Shown piece by piece: positions 36,148-45,510 of a stretch of DNA of 45,617 nt. Source of the stretch: Tannerella sp. (lineage in GTDB: Bacteria > Bacteroidota > Bacteroidia > Bacteroidales > Tannerellaceae); contig JAITVS010000410.1 of the NCBI GenBank assembly GCA_031285685.1, positions 1 through 45,617 of the forward strand, in the 5' to 3' direction. How positions within the stretch are numbered: the stretch's first letter is position 1; every line of letters begins with the position of its first letter. The notes beneath the pieces were generated by a model. It did no database searches and was not told the DNA's origin. It was given only the letters and a program-made list of their open reading frames with translations. Made by a program: the position numbers and the translations under genes.

Positions 36148-36531
36148 TTACTGCTGACCCATTAATTTAGCAGCTTCTTCTGAGAATTTCTGATAAGCAT
36201 CCGTATACTTTTTCATCAATTCCGGACTGTTGGCCAGTTCAGCCTGCAGATCTGTCGCGAGTTTACTCATTTCTTCCGTAATTTTAGTATACTCTTGTAC
36301 TGCATTCATATCGCCTTTTGAAACCTTTTCCAATAACGGAGTTGCTTTTTCAATCAACTTGATATATTCATCAAGTTTACCTGATGATGCAGAAACTTCA
36401 CTTTTTGTTTCTGTTTTTTCTGTCGCTTCCTTTCCTGTTTCTTTTGCAGAATCAGTAGATTTGCTTCCGCCGCCACATGCTACAAGTGTTAACATCGCAG
36501 CAACCGCCATAGAGATAAATACCTTTTTCAT
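36148..36531 (-). CDS. Small helical lipoprotein
   Basis: This 127-residue protein has a lipoprotein signal with LVACGGGSK. It continues with a Thr/Glu/Lys-rich linker and then a strongly helical, charged domain (about 50-127) ending AAKLMGQQ. There is no acidic surface-export signal after the Cys, so it may stay in the periplasm. I do not recognise a named function. It has a good promoter of its own. Confidence 0.7.
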   Translation of the reverse strand: MKKVFISMAVAAMLTLVACGGGSKSTDSAKETGKEATEKTETKSEVSASSGKLDEYIKLIEKATPLLEKVSKGDMNAVQEYTKITEEMSKLATDLQAELANSPELMKKYTDAYQKFSEEAAKLMGQQ

Positions 36532-36574
36532 TTTACCTAATATTAATATTAAAACTATATTTTAAAATCAGAGG

Positions 36575-36604
36575 CAAAAGTACAACATATTTTTATATTG
36601 CAAA
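36575..36604 (-). promoter_or_regulatory. Promoter of the small lipoprotein gene
   Basis: On the minus strand TTTG, an 18-base spacer, and TACTTTTG. The -7 element is perfect. Confidence 0.6.
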
Positions 36605-36650
36605 CGTTTTTTGTGAATATTTATCAACTATCAACTCCATGTACTTCTTA

Positions 36651-37640
36651 TCAGTAAGGTTTAAATCCGATTATCCGGCGTACTTCATTCAGTGTTTTGG
36701 CCGCACTGACAGACGCTTTTTCCGCACCCATCCTTACAACTTTATCCAGATACTCCTCATCAGCTACGATCTCATTAATCCGTTCTCTTACAGGGGCGCA
36801 AAATGCATTAATGTCCGCTGCAAGTTGTTTTTTCATATCACCATAACGAATTTCACAAGTATTATATTTTTCATTAAAATAATCATAAGTATCTTTCCCG
36901 GATACAATCTCCATCATGGTAAAAAGATTCTGTATAGCCTCCGGTTTTTCACTATCAGGTTCCGTAGGTCCGGAATCGGTAACTGCACGCATCACCTTCT
37001 TACTGATTGTTTTTTCATCATCCACGAGATAGATCGCATTGCCTTCGCTTTTACCCATCTTACCGGAACCATCCAGTCCCGGGACTTTTACCGCTTTGTC
37101 CGACAAATGGAAAGATGCCGGCTCCGGAAAGAATTCAACATCGTAAATATTATTAAAACGACGTGCAAATTTACGGGCCATTTCCATATTCTGTTCCTGA
37201 TCCTTTCCGACAGGCACCTTAACGGCTCTATGAATAATGATATCCGAAGCCATTAAAGTAGGATAAGTGAGAAGACCCGCATTCACATTTTCCGGCTGGG
37301 AACGTACTTTCTCCTTAAAGGTTGTTACACGCTCCAGTTCACCCAGATAAGCATTCATATTCAGATAAAGATAAAGCTCTGCAACTTCCCGCACATCACT
37401 TTGAACATAGATCGTCGCTCTTTCGGGATCCAAACCGCAAGCAAGGTACTCAGCCAGGATCGTTTTTACGCTTTGCCGCAGATTGGCCGGATTCGGATGC
37501 GTTGTCAGAGAATGCCAGTCGGCAATAAAGAAAAAACAATCATATTCATATTGCATTTTCAAAAAACTCTTTACCGCACCAAAGTAGTTACCAAGATGCA
37601 AATTTCCTGTCGGACGTATTCCGCTTGCTACTATTTCCAT
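36651..37640 (-). CDS. trpS: Tryptophanyl-tRNA synthetase
   Basis: This 329-residue class I synthetase charges tRNA-Trp. The HIGH-type motif is PTGNLHLGNYFGA near 11-23, and the KMSKS motif appears as GKMGKSEGN near 193-201. The length is normal for bacterial TrpS. A strong promoter lies just upstream. Confidence 0.97.
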   Translation of the reverse strand: MEIVASGIRPTGNLHLGNYFGAVKSFLKMQYEYDCFFFIADWHSLTTHPNPANLRQSVKTILAEYLACGLDPERATIYVQSDVREVAELYLYLNMNAYLGELERVTTFKEKVRSQPENVNAGLLTYPTLMASDIIIHRAVKVPVGKDQEQNMEMARKFARRFNNIYDVEFFPEPASFHLSDKAVKVPGLDGSGKMGKSEGNAIYLVDDEKTISKKVMRAVTDSGPTEPDSEKPEAIQNLFTMMEIVSGKDTYDYFNEKYNTCEIRYGDMKKQLAADINAFCAPVRERINEIVADEEYLDKVVRMGAEKASVSAAKTLNEVRRIIGFKPY

Positions 37641-37666
37641 ATCTTATCCTATTTTAAAAAACCGTG

Positions 37667-37697
37667 CAAAGATAGCGAAAGTTGAGAGCAATGCAAA
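37667..37697 (-). promoter_or_regulatory. Promoter of trpS
   Basis: On the minus strand TTTG, a 19-base spacer and TATCTTTG, a full consensus match, 26 bases before the ATG. Confidence 0.75.
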
Positions 37698-37786
37698 AAA
37701 AACATTTTTGCATCGCTGAACCGCAGCTATCTTCTGTTTTTTTTGCAAAAGATAATATAAATTTTATTCAATACATAAAAGACGAC

Positions 37787-38665
37787 TTAGTCGGATAACG
37801 ACTTGAGCCATTCAGAAAGAAGGTCAGCCATTTGTTTATGATATTTATAGCTTTCACGAAATCCCCAACCATGTCCGCCGGAGGGAAATATATACATAGC
37901 AGCAGGAATATTATTTCTTTTTAATGCTTCGTAATACCAAATGCTGTTTTCCGGAAGGACGACTTTATCATCGTCACTTAATAATAGTATGGTTGGAGGA
38001 GTATTCACATTCACCTGTTTCTCATTGGAAAAAATATAAATATCCGTCGATGAAGGATTTTCTCCCAAAAGGTTATTCCGCGAACCTATATGTGTAAACT
38101 CCGTCATTGTTATTACAGGATAGAACAAGATGGAAAAATCAGGACGCGTACTGATTCCCGATATAGCAAAATGATTGGATGCAGCAGATGCCAGGTGTCC
38201 TCCTGCCGAGAATCCGCATACACCAATCTTTGATACATCTATACCATATTCCGTGGCATGTTCGCGAACATAACGTATCGCTTGTTGCACATCACTGAGC
38301 GGTATATCTTTATGCTTATTCGGCATTCGGTATTTAAGGATAAATGCCGTTATCCCCTCCTCATTAAACCATTTTGCGACCATTATCCCTTCATGGTCAT
38401 ATGCCAATCCGGAATATCCGCCACCGGGGCATATTACAACAGCCATACCCGTCTTGTTTACCTTCTCCGGCAGATAGATTGCCAACTGCGGGACAGACAC
38501 ATTTGTAATAGAAGAGGAACCTTCCCCCACCGACTCGTTTTCCGTAATCCCATTACTTGTCGGAGGATCACCCTCCCATAACCGTATAACTTTCTGTGCG
38601 TCAATCACACCCATAAAAAGAACAGAGCAGACAAATAGTAAAGATATCTTTTTAAATTCCATCAT
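37787..38665 (-). CDS. Secreted alpha/beta hydrolase (acetyl esterase type)
   Basis: This protein of about 292 residues has a signal peptide ending MGVIDAQ. It shows the hydrolase motifs PGGGYSGLAYDHEG (oxyanion loop), GFSAGGHLA (nucleophile elbow), an acidic residue in LSDDDKVV, and the catalytic His in GGHGWGF. It resembles bacterial BD-FAE/acetyl-xylan esterases that deacylate glycans in the periplasm or outside. The ATG at 38665 (or 38662) is chosen; an upstream ATG at 38704 would lie inside the hairpin behind the epimerase gene. The substrate is not visible. Confidence 0.85.
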   Translation of the reverse strand: MMEFKKISLLFVCSVLFMGVIDAQKVIRLWEGDPPTSNGITENESVGEGSSSITNVSVPQLAIYLPEKVNKTGMAVVICPGGGYSGLAYDHEGIMVAKWFNEEGITAFILKYRMPNKHKDIPLSDVQQAIRYVREHATEYGIDVSKIGVCGFSAGGHLASAASNHFAISGISTRPDFSILFYPVITMTEFTHIGSRNNLLGENPSSTDIYIFSNEKQVNVNTPPTILLLSDDDKVVLPENSIWYYEALKRNNIPAAMYIFPSGGHGWGFRESYKYHKQMADLLSEWLKSLSD

Positions 38666-38694
38666 TTCAATATGTATAAGTTGATTATAAAAGC

Positions 38695-38734
38695 AAACCG
38701 GCATATCTTTCTCATCATTCAGATATGCCGGTTT
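38695..38734 (-). terminator. Terminator-like hairpin behind the aldose epimerase gene
   Basis: AAACCGGCATATCT pairs perfectly with its reverse complement AGATATGCCGGTTT around a 12-base loop. The downstream T tract is interrupted. It separates the epimerase gene from the esterase. Confidence 0.7.
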
Positions 38735-38752
38735 ATATATTAATTCACAGGA

Positions 38753-39895
38753 TTAATTGATCGGAGCAGGCACTGTTTTAAACATATAGATGCAACGACT
38801 ATGATACTTCTCTCCCGGACGAAGAACAGTACTCGGGAAAGATGGTTGATTCGGACTATCCGGATAATGTTGCGTTTCCAAACAAAGAGCGCCACGGTGA
38901 AGATACTTCACATCAAGCTTACCTTTATCGGAGTTCGCCATAAAATTTCCGCTGTAAAATTGTATTCCCGGTTCATTCGTATAAACATCCATCACAATGC
39001 CGCTTCCATCATGGTAAACTTTTGCTGCAATTTGTGAAATGTCACCCTTTGTATTTAAAACCCAATTATGATCATAACCTCTACCCAACTCCAACTGTTC
39101 ATAATCTTCATTAATGCCGGCGCTTATAAGCATCGGACGACGCAAATCCATCGGAGTACTATCTACCGGAGTTATGGCTACCGGTATAAGTGTTTTATCT
39201 ACTGCAGTAAATGAGTCTGCATTAATATAAATATAATGATCCAGAATCTGAGTATTGAGTTTTCCTGAAAGATTAAAATAGCTATGATTTGTAAGATTAA
39301 CTACAGTAGGTTTATCCGTTGTCGCTTCGTATTGAATATCAATCGCATTTTGATCCGTTAATTTATATATTACCGAAACATTCAGATTACCGGGAAATCC
39401 TTCTTCACCATCTTTTGAAAGATAAGTCAATTTAAGCGTCTGAGCATCGATCTGTTCCGCATCCCAAACCTGATTATGGAAACCTTTAGGACCACCATGC
39501 AGACAATGCCCGTTATTATTTTCAGGTAACTGATATTCAACCCCATCTAATGTAAACGTCGCATTTTTGATCCGATTACCATACCGACCGATCAAAGCGC
39601 CGTAATTTCCATCAGCAGCCAGATATTCTGCAATACTCCCATATCCAAGTACCACATCTTTCAGATTCCCATCCCTGTCCGGGATCAACAATGACACCAG
39701 GCGTCCGCCGTAATTCGTTATACAAGCTTCTAATCCCAGTGAATTTTTCAGAATATACAATCCGGTCTTTTTACCATCCACCTTACCGGCAAAATCTTTT
39801 GTATTCAATCCTGAAAGTGTTTGCACATTTTTCACCTCTTCCTTACACGACAACAACGCTACCGCCGCCAATGCTACAAATAAAATTTTCTTCAT
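38753..39895 (-). CDS. galM: Aldose 1-epimerase (galactose mutarotase) lipoprotein
   Basis: This protein of about 380 residues interconverts alpha and beta anomers of aldoses. Motifs include [14 protein letters not shown] with the active His, NHSYFNLSG, and [15 protein letters not shown] with the catalytic Glu. The ATG at 39895 gives a lipoprotein signal [17 protein letters not shown] followed by KEEVKN. The K-E-E after Cys matches the Bacteroidota surface-export signal, so it may act outside the cell or at the outer membrane, unlike cytoplasmic GalM. The neighbouring secreted esterase is on the same strand. Confidence 0.88.
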   Translation of the reverse strand: MKKILFVALAAVALLSCKEEVKNVQTLSGLNTKDFAGKVDGKKTGLYILKNSLGLEACITNYGGRLVSLLIPDRDGNLKDVVLGYGSIAEYLAADGNYGALIGRYGNRIKNATFTLDGVEYQLPENNNGHCLHGGPKGFHNQVWDAEQIDAQTLKLTYLSKDGEEGFPGNLNVSVIYKLTDQNAIDIQYEATTDKPTVVNLTNHSYFNLSGKLNTQILDHYIYINADSFTAVDKTLIPVAITPVDSTPMDLRRPMLISAGINEDYEQLELGRGYDHNWVLNTKGDISQIAAKVYHDGSGIVMDVYTNEPGIQFYSGNFMANSDKGKLDVKYLHRGALCLETQHYPDSPNQPSFPSTVLRPGEKYHSRCIYMFKTVPAPIN

Positions 39896-39953
39896 ACATA
39901 TATTATTAAAAGTTAAGTTCTTTTTAATAAAACCGGTCTTTTTTGCAGTTCCG

Positions 39954-39961
39954 CAAATATA
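39954..39961 (-). promoter_or_regulatory. -7 element of the aldose epimerase gene
   Basis: TATATTTG on the minus strand, a perfect -7 element, 12 bases from the oppositely oriented thyA -7 element. Confidence 0.55.
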
Positions 39962-39972
39962 CAATTTTTTAT

Positions 39973-39980
39973 TATCTTTG
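39973..39980 (+). promoter_or_regulatory. -7 element of thyA
   Basis: TATCTTTG, a perfect -7 element 21 bases before the thyA ATG. The nearest TTTG upstream is 27 bases away. Confidence 0.55.
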
Positions 39981-40001
39981 CAGCTTGATATAAAAATAAT
40001 T

Positions 40002-40796
40002 ATGAAGCAATATTTAGATTTATTAGAACGTGTTCTTCACGAAGGCGTCAAAAAGGAAGATCGCACCGGCACGGGCACAATCAGTGTTTTCGGACATCAG
40101 ATGCGATTCAATCTGGAAGATGGCTTCCCCATGGTTACCACCAAAAAGTTACACTTCAAATCAATCATATATGAATTGCTGTGGTTTTTAAAAGGGGATA
40201 CGAATGTTAAATACCTTCAGGACAATGGGGTTCGTATATGGAATGAATGGGCCGATACAAACGGAGAGCTGGGACATATATACGGATATCAGTGGCGCTC
40301 GTGGCCCGATTATCAAGGCGGGCATATAGACCAGATAAGTGAAGTTGTACAAACAATAAAAAACAACCCTGATTCACGACGTATCCTGGTCAGTTCCTGG
40401 AATGTAGGTGATTTAAAAAACATGAATCTTCCGCCGTGTCATGCCTTTTTTCAGTTTTATGTAGCAAACGGACGCCTCAGTTTACAACTTTATCAACGTA
40501 GCGCCGATATTTTCCTCGGTGTTCCGTTCAATATTGCCTCATATGCTTTATTATTAAAAATGATGGCCCAGGTAACAGACCTCAAGGCCGGAGACTTTAT
40601 ACATACATTTGGTGACGCTCACATCTATCTTAACCTCCTCGAACAGGTAAAATTACAACTGACGCGTGACACGCGCCCGCTTCCTCAAATGAATCTGAAT
40701 CCGGAAGTAAAAAACATCTTCGATTTTAAATTCGAAGACTTTGAACTTACCAACTATAACCCTCACCCGCATATAAAGGGCGAAGTTTCCGTTTAA
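40002..40796 (+). CDS. thyA: Thymidylate synthase
   Basis: This 264-residue enzyme methylates dUMP to dTMP using methylene-tetrahydrofolate. It has the active-site Cys in [13 protein letters not shown] (near residue 146), the arginine-rich dUMP-binding region with [11 protein letters not shown], and [13 protein letters not shown]. The length equals E. coli ThyA. The ATG at 40002 is chosen over an upstream in-frame TTG. folA follows 27 bases later, a common pair that recycles the dihydrofolate produced. Confidence 0.98.
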   Translation: MKQYLDLLERVLHEGVKKEDRTGTGTISVFGHQMRFNLEDGFPMVTTKKLHFKSIIYELLWFLKGDTNVKYLQDNGVRIWNEWADTNGELGHIYGYQWRSWPDYQGGHIDQISEVVQTIKNNPDSRRILVSSWNVGDLKNMNLPPCHAFFQFYVANGRLSLQLYQRSADIFLGVPFNIASYALLLKMMAQVTDLKAGDFIHTFGDAHIYLNLLEQVKLQLTRDTRPLPQMNLNPEVKNIFDFKFEDFELTNYNPHPHIKGEVSV

Positions 40797-40823
40797 AAAC
40801 AAGTCATAAATCAAGATTACAAT

Positions 40824-41315
40824 ATGATATCCATTATAGTAGCAATCGCGGCAAACGGAGCCATAGGAGCAAAAAATGATCTTCTATGGAGGCTTCCCAA
40901 TGACATGAAACGATTCAAAGAACTTACAACCGGCCACACGGTAATTATGGGCCGGAAAACATTTGAATCATTACCCAAAGGAGCATTACCGAACAGGACA
41001 AATGTGGTTATAACCGGAAATGCCCAAGCATCATTCAAAGATTGTGAAATAGTTGACAGCCTGGATGCGGCGATCAGCAAACACAAGAATGAAAACGAAA
41101 TTTTTATCATAGGAGGAGCCAATGTTTATAAGCAGGCGATTGTATTTGCCGACAAGCTTTATGTAACGTATGTGCACCATACATTTGAAAATGCAGACAC
41201 TTTTTTTTCCGAAATAAATAATAACGAATGGATTATGACGGAAAACGAGGATTTTCCATGTGATGAGAAACACCTGTTTCCATATACATTTCAAACATAT
41301 ATTAAGAAAAAATAA
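40824..41315 (+). CDS. folA: Dihydrofolate reductase
   Basis: This 163-residue enzyme reduces dihydrofolate to tetrahydrofolate with NADPH and is the target of trimethoprim. Visible motifs are IVAIAANGAIGAKNDLLWRLPNDM (read in parts at residues 4-27), GRKTFESLPKGALPNR near 43-58 and IIGGANVYKQA near 93-103. It is co-directional with thyA and 27 bases behind it. Confidence 0.96.
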   Translation: MISIIVAIAANGAIGAKNDLLWRLPNDMKRFKELTTGHTVIMGRKTFESLPKGALPNRTNVVITGNAQASFKDCEIVDSLDAAISKHKNENEIFIIGGANVYKQAIVFADKLYVTYVHHTFENADTFFSEINNNEWIMTENEDFPCDEKHLFPYTFQTYIKKK

Positions 41316-41348
41316 ACTATTAAAAGATACAATTTACCTTAAAAACAT

Positions 41349-41356
41349 TAACTTTG
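41349..41356 (+). promoter_or_regulatory. -7 element of the DUF1573 pair
   Basis: TAACTTTG, a perfect -7 element 30 bases before the ATG of the first DUF1573 gene. Confidence 0.5.
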
Positions 41357-41385
41357 CACCGTATTAACTAAAAATAAAAATAAAA

Positions 41386-41781
41386 ATGAAACGTATTTTA
41401 TTTGCATTTTCACTAATCTTGCTAACTGCAAGTATGGCATCAGCGCAACAGAAAGAGGCATCCATCGCTGTAGTGGGCGAAGCAATTCATGATTTCGGAG
41501 ACATTAACGAAACAGCAGGCCCTGTAACCCATTCCTTTAAAATAAAAAATGATGGTGAAGTAGCATTGGTTGTAACAAAAGTTGTGGCATCATGCGGATG
41601 CACCACTCCGGACTGGACTAAAGAGCCGATTGCCTCGGGAAATACCGGTGATATTAAAGTAACATTCGACCCGACAAACCGTCCGGGACCATTTACAAAA
41701 ACAATATCGGTATATAGCAATGGAAAAACCGGAAGTTTTATCCTGACAATAAAAGGTAATGTTATACCTAAAACTAATTAA
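41386..41781 (+). CDS. DUF1573 single-domain secreted protein
   Basis: This 131-residue protein has a signal peptide ending SMASAQ and one DUF1573 (ASH/MSP-like immunoglobulin) domain. The domain carries VVASCGCTTPDW near 66-77 and RPGPFTKTISVYSNG near 103-117. DUF1573 proteins are periplasmic or surface proteins of unknown function, common in Bacteroidota. It is almost repeated in the first domains of the next gene, which begins 14 bases later. Confidence 0.85.
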   Translation: MKRILFAFSLILLTASMASAQQKEASIAVVGEAIHDFGDINETAGPVTHSFKIKNDGEVALVVTKVVASCGCTTPDWTKEPIASGNTGDIKVTFDPTNRPGPFTKTISVYSNGKTGSFILTIKGNVIPKTN

Positions 41782-41794
41782 TCAATAAAAAAGC

Positions 41795-43273
41795 ATGGTC
41801 AGGAAAAGTCTGAAAACCTTTCTGGGGTTTTTATTTATAAGCTGTCTGGTTTCCGCTCAAAACCAGACAGCCGGTGTTAATACGGTAAAGGCCGCATTTA
41901 CCTTGGATAATAATATATATGATTACGGAAACATTCCTGAAGACGGAGGACTTGCCAATCATACATTTACAATAAAGAATACCGGAGACGCTCCTCTTAT
42001 TGTTAAACAGGTTGTTGCTTCTTGCGGATGCACCACCCCGAGCTGGACAAAAGACCCTATAGCTTCGGGAAAAACCGGTGAGATTAAGGTCGCTTATAAC
42101 CCCAATGGACGCCCGGGCCCATTCTCAAAAACAATTTCTGTCTATTGTGAAAATGCGGACCCAGTCCAACTGACTATAAAAGGTAATGTTGAAAAGAAAA
42201 GTGACGACAATGTAAAAACTCCGGTATTTTCTCCGGTAGAAACATCGCATAATTTTGGTTCAATTGGTGAAAATGACGGCTATGCCGAACATTTTTTTAA
42301 ATTTAAAAATACAGGAAACGCTCCTCTTTCCATTACGAGGGTACAAGCTTCCTGCGGATGCACCAAACCGGAATGGACACAAACACCTGTAGAACCCGGA
42401 CAAGAAGGAGTCATTATCATCACATTCAATCCGAAAGGCCGTATCGGTAATTTCAATAAAAGCGCAACTGTATACACCAATGAAGAGGGTGGTTATAAAC
42501 GGCACAAACTAACCATTACGGGAATTGTCACAGAAAAACCCGGTGAAAACCCGTATATAACTTATGTAGATACAATCGGAGGTGTTGGTGTCGAAAATAA
42601 TAGATTGATATACAAAACATTCAACGCTTCGGGACCTAACAAGCTTGCCACCTATATTAAGAATTATAATTCCGAAACGGTCTACTTCTCATGGGAAGAC
42701 GTTCCGGATTATATTACAGTCAACAGTCCCGATTCCTTAAAAGCTGATTGGTCCGGAGAAATAGTTGTTACCATTGACGGTATTAAAACCTCTGATAAAA
42801 GAGGACGTATCACTGATAAACTGGTATGGAAAGTCAAAAACAAAGAAGGTCAAACACTCGGTAATAGTAATTTATCCGCAACAGTTAATTACATCGATAA
42901 TTTCTATAAACTATCTCCTTTACAAAGCGTTAGCGCACCTTCTTTAGAAATAAAAAACACTCAATTGGAATTCGGAGAAGTTAAAAATGGATTTTTAGGA
43001 ATATTCGGCGGAAGCGCAAGCAAGCAATTGATTCTTATCAACAACGGTAAATCTGATTTAATAATACATAGTGTATCAAGTGATGACTTGCGGATTTCAC
43101 TTCCTGACCTTAAAGGAAAAACAATAAAAGCCGGTGAATCCCTCACTGTTAATGTAACAATAAAAGCAAAAGAGCTTGAATCAGAAAATCTTGATACGGA
43201 TATCTATGTGATATGCAATGATCCTAAAGGACCTGTTCGCCTGATTAGAGTGACAGCACAAAAAGCCAAATAA
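41795..43273 (+). CDS. Multi-domain DUF1573 secreted protein
   Basis: This 492-residue protein has a signal peptide ending FISCLVSAQ. Two clear DUF1573 domains follow (about 35-125 and 145-235), each with the CGCT motif (VVASCGCTTPSW and VQASCGCTKPEW). A beta-rich middle (240-370) and a fourth immunoglobulin-like domain (about 385-490, LEIKNTQLEFGEVKNG) complete it. It resembles, in architecture and size, the immunoreactive 53-kDa antigen of Porphyromonas gingivalis; that is recollection, not a search. It is probably co-transcribed with the preceding gene and followed 10 bases later by meaB. Confidence 0.85.
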   Translation: MVRKSLKTFLGFLFISCLVSAQNQTAGVNTVKAAFTLDNNIYDYGNIPEDGGLANHTFTIKNTGDAPLIVKQVVASCGCTTPSWTKDPIASGKTGEIKVAYNPNGRPGPFSKTISVYCENADPVQLTIKGNVEKKSDDNVKTPVFSPVETSHNFGSIGENDGYAEHFFKFKNTGNAPLSITRVQASCGCTKPEWTQTPVEPGQEGVIIITFNPKGRIGNFNKSATVYTNEEGGYKRHKLTITGIVTEKPGENPYITYVDTIGGVGVENNRLIYKTFNASGPNKLATYIKNYNSETVYFSWEDVPDYITVNSPDSLKADWSGEIVVTIDGIKTSDKRGRITDKLVWKVKNKEGQTLGNSNLSATVNYIDNFYKLSPLQSVSAPSLEIKNTQLEFGEVKNGFLGIFGGSASKQLILINNGKSDLIIHSVSSDDLRISLPDLKGKTIKAGESLTVNVTIKAKELESENLDTDIYVICNDPKGPVRLIRVTAQKAK

Positions 43274-43282
43274 AAACAAAGC

Positions 43283-44362
43283 ATGGAACATCCCGAAAAC
43301 AACGCTGAATACAAAGGGTTGAAAGTGAATAAAGGTGTTTCTGCTCCAACAGTAAACCCTTACTTTAAACGTATTCCCAGGCAAAACAAGTATACCCTAT
43401 CGGAATATATTGACGGTATACTGAAAGGGAATATTACTATTTTGAGCCAGGCCGTAACGCTGATTGAAAGTGCTAAACATGAACATCAGCTCTTAGCGCA
43501 GGAAATAATAGAAAAATGTCTGCCTCATACCGGAAAGTCGGTCCGCATCGGCTTTACCGGTATACCGGGAGCCGGCAAAAGCACGTCGATAGATACTTTC
43601 GGCATGCATGTCATAAAACAAGGACACAAACTGGCCGTATTGGCTATCGATCCGAGCAGCGAACGTTCGAAAGGTAGTATCTTAGGAGACAAAACAAGAA
43701 TGGAGGCCTTGTCACGTGAAAAAAATGTATTTATCCGCCCTTCACCCACCGCTGGATCATTAGGTGGTGTAGCGCGTAAAACACGTGAAACAATCATCCT
43801 ATGTGAAGCAGCAGGATTTGACACAGTTTTTGTAGAAACCGTGGGCGTCGGACAAAGTGAAACGGCCGTACATTCCATGGTTGACTTCTTCCTGCTGATT
43901 CAGCTGGCCGGAACCGGCGACGAATTACAGGGCATCAAGCGCGGCATCATGGAGATGGCTGACGGAATCGTTATCAATAAGGCCGATGGCGATAACATCG
44001 AACGAACGAATATGGCGGCAGCTAATTTTCGCAATGCATTACACTTGTTTCCTCCTACCGATTCCGGATGGATACCCAAAGTCCTAACATACTCCGGATA
44101 TTATGCGATCGGCATCCGGGAAGTATGGGATATGATAAACGAATACATCGTCTTCACAAAAGGTAACGGATATTTCGAAAAAAAAAGAAACGAACAGGCT
44201 AAATACTGGATGTATGAAAGCATCAATGACATACTACGCAACACTTTCTATAATCATCCGGAAGTAAAAACACAACTTCCTATAATGGAACAAAAAATGC
44301 TGCATAATGAGATAAGTTCTTTCGTCGCGGCCAGGTATATGATTGATCTATTCTTAAAATAA
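43283..44362 (+). CDS. meaB: MeaB/ArgK family GTPase, methylmalonyl-CoA mutase chaperone
   Basis: This 359-residue G3E GTPase protects and reactivates B12-dependent methylmalonyl-CoA mutase, used for propionate production. The Walker A is GFTGIPGAGKST near 84-95, followed by DPSSERSKGSILGDKTRM near 120-137 and VETVGVGQSE near 191-200, all family hallmarks; NKADGD near 230 is the guanine-specificity motif. The mutase genes are not in this window. It starts 10 bases behind the DUF1573 gene and ends at a bidirectional terminator. Confidence 0.95.
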   Translation: MEHPENNAEYKGLKVNKGVSAPTVNPYFKRIPRQNKYTLSEYIDGILKGNITILSQAVTLIESAKHEHQLLAQEIIEKCLPHTGKSVRIGFTGIPGAGKSTSIDTFGMHVIKQGHKLAVLAIDPSSERSKGSILGDKTRMEALSREKNVFIRPSPTAGSLGGVARKTRETIILCEAAGFDTVFVETVGVGQSETAVHSMVDFFLLIQLAGTGDELQGIKRGIMEMADGIVINKADGDNIERTNMAAANFRNALHLFPPTDSGWIPKVLTYSGYYAIGIREVWDMINEYIVFTKGNGYFEKKRNEQAKYWMYESINDILRNTFYNHPEVKTQLPIMEQKMLHNEISSFVAARYMIDLFLK

Positions 44363-44386
44363 AAAAGCGGCGAATGCCGCTTTTTT
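44361..44386. terminator. Bidirectional terminator between meaB and pfkA
   Basis: A perfect hairpin of AAAAAAGCGGC and GCCGCTTTTTT with a GAAT loop. A run on one side and T run on the other serve both strands. Confidence 0.9.
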
Positions 44387-44388
44387 AT

Positions 44389-45369
44389 TTATTGAGAAAC
44401 AATCTCCAGTACATTTAACAAACCCGGATCAAGCGGCTTATCATTTTTAATTGCCTTAACAAACGGAACCAGCACAATTTCATCGTTTTGAATACCAACC
44501 ATGACATTGCGTTGATCTTCCAAAAGCGCATCGATTGCCGCAACTCCCATCCGGGTCGCAAGAATACGATCCTGGGCGGACGGGGATCCTCCACGTTGCA
44601 AATGTCCTAAAATAGAAACACGTACATCAAATTGAGGATATTCATTCTTCACACGCTCAGCGACCCCCATAGCCCCTCCTGTTACTTCACTTTCCGCAAC
44701 AAGCACAATACTACTGTTTTTAGACTTCCGAAAGCCGGTTTCTATCATCTCGGCCAACTGGTCCTTATGCAAAGAGATCTCCGGGATAATAGCGGCCTCT
44801 GCTCCCGAAGCGATTGCTCCGTTCAAAGCCAGAAATCCGGCATCGCGACCCATCACTTCTATAAAAAAAAGCCGTTCGTGAGACGACGCCGTATCACGGA
44901 TTTTATCGACACATTCCACAATCGTATTCAATGCCGTATCATAACCGATTGTCGTATCGGTTCCGTACAAATCATTATCGATTGTCCCCGGAATACCCAC
45001 TATCGGAAAATTATATTTCTGTGCAAAACTACGCGCTCCGGTCAGACTGCCGTCGCCACCGATAACAACCAATGCATCAATGCCATGCTTCATCAATGTA
45101 TCATAAGCCTTCTGCATCCCTTCGGGAGTTTTAAATGCTTCACTGCGGGCAGTTTTCAATATGGTACCTCCCCGCTGTATGATATTACTCACATTCTGAG
45201 TTTTAAAATCTTCTATTTCATCAGCAATAAGTCCCTTATAACCGCGATAAATACCCTTTATCATAATCTTATTCGCTATAGCTGCGCGTGTAACCGCACG
45301 AATCGCAGCATTCATTCCCGGAGCATCACCACCTGAAGTCATAACTCCAATACATTTAATTTCTGCCAT
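44389..45369 (-). CDS. pfkA: ATP-dependent 6-phosphofructokinase
   Basis: This protein of about 326 residues phosphorylates fructose-6-phosphate in glycolysis. Motifs are [16 protein letters not shown] near 11-26, [10 protein letters not shown] near 102-111 (ATP site), and [19 protein letters not shown] near 126-144 with the catalytic Asp. GGDG with Gly after GGD points to ATP rather than pyrophosphate as phosphoryl donor. The length is typical of bacterial type A enzymes. The ATG at 45369 is preferred over a TTG nine bases upstream. Confidence 0.96.
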   Translation of the reverse strand: MAEIKCIGVMTSGGDAPGMNAAIRAVTRAAIANKIMIKGIYRGYKGLIADEIEDFKTQNVSNIIQRGGTILKTARSEAFKTPEGMQKAYDTLMKHGIDALVVIGGDGSLTGARSFAQKYNFPIVGIPGTIDNDLYGTDTTIGYDTALNTIVECVDKIRDTASSHERLFFIEVMGRDAGFLALNGAIASGAEAAIIPEISLHKDQLAEMIETGFRKSKNSSIVLVAESEVTGGAMGVAERVKNEYPQFDVRVSILGHLQRGGSPSAQDRILATRMGVAAIDALLEDQRNVMVGIQNDEIVLVPFVKAIKNDKPLDPGLLNVLEIVSQ

Positions 45370-45403
45370 AATATCCAAGTTTTAAATGAAACTAAAACCG
45401 TCG

Positions 45404-45434
45404 CAAAGATAGTGCAAATCGAATGTAATGACAA
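45404..45434 (-). promoter_or_regulatory. Promoter of pfkA
   Basis: On the minus strand TTG, a 20-base spacer, then TATCTTTG, a perfect -7 element, 35 bases before the ATG. Confidence 0.65.
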
Positions 45435-45510
45435 GAGAAAATAAATTTTCTTTTGTCATTGCTGAGATGCTGCCTATTTTCATGTTTCAAATAAAGATAC
45501 AAATTCTACT

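Noticed and set aside
36639..37256. Open reading frame of 205 codons antisense to trpS
   Set aside because: trpS is intact with HIGH and KMSKS motifs; the antisense product is rich in F, I, H and R with no domain.
44632..45336. Open reading frame of 234 codons antisense to pfkA
   Set aside because: pfkA is clearly coding; the antisense frame is a compositional shadow with no start signal or domain.
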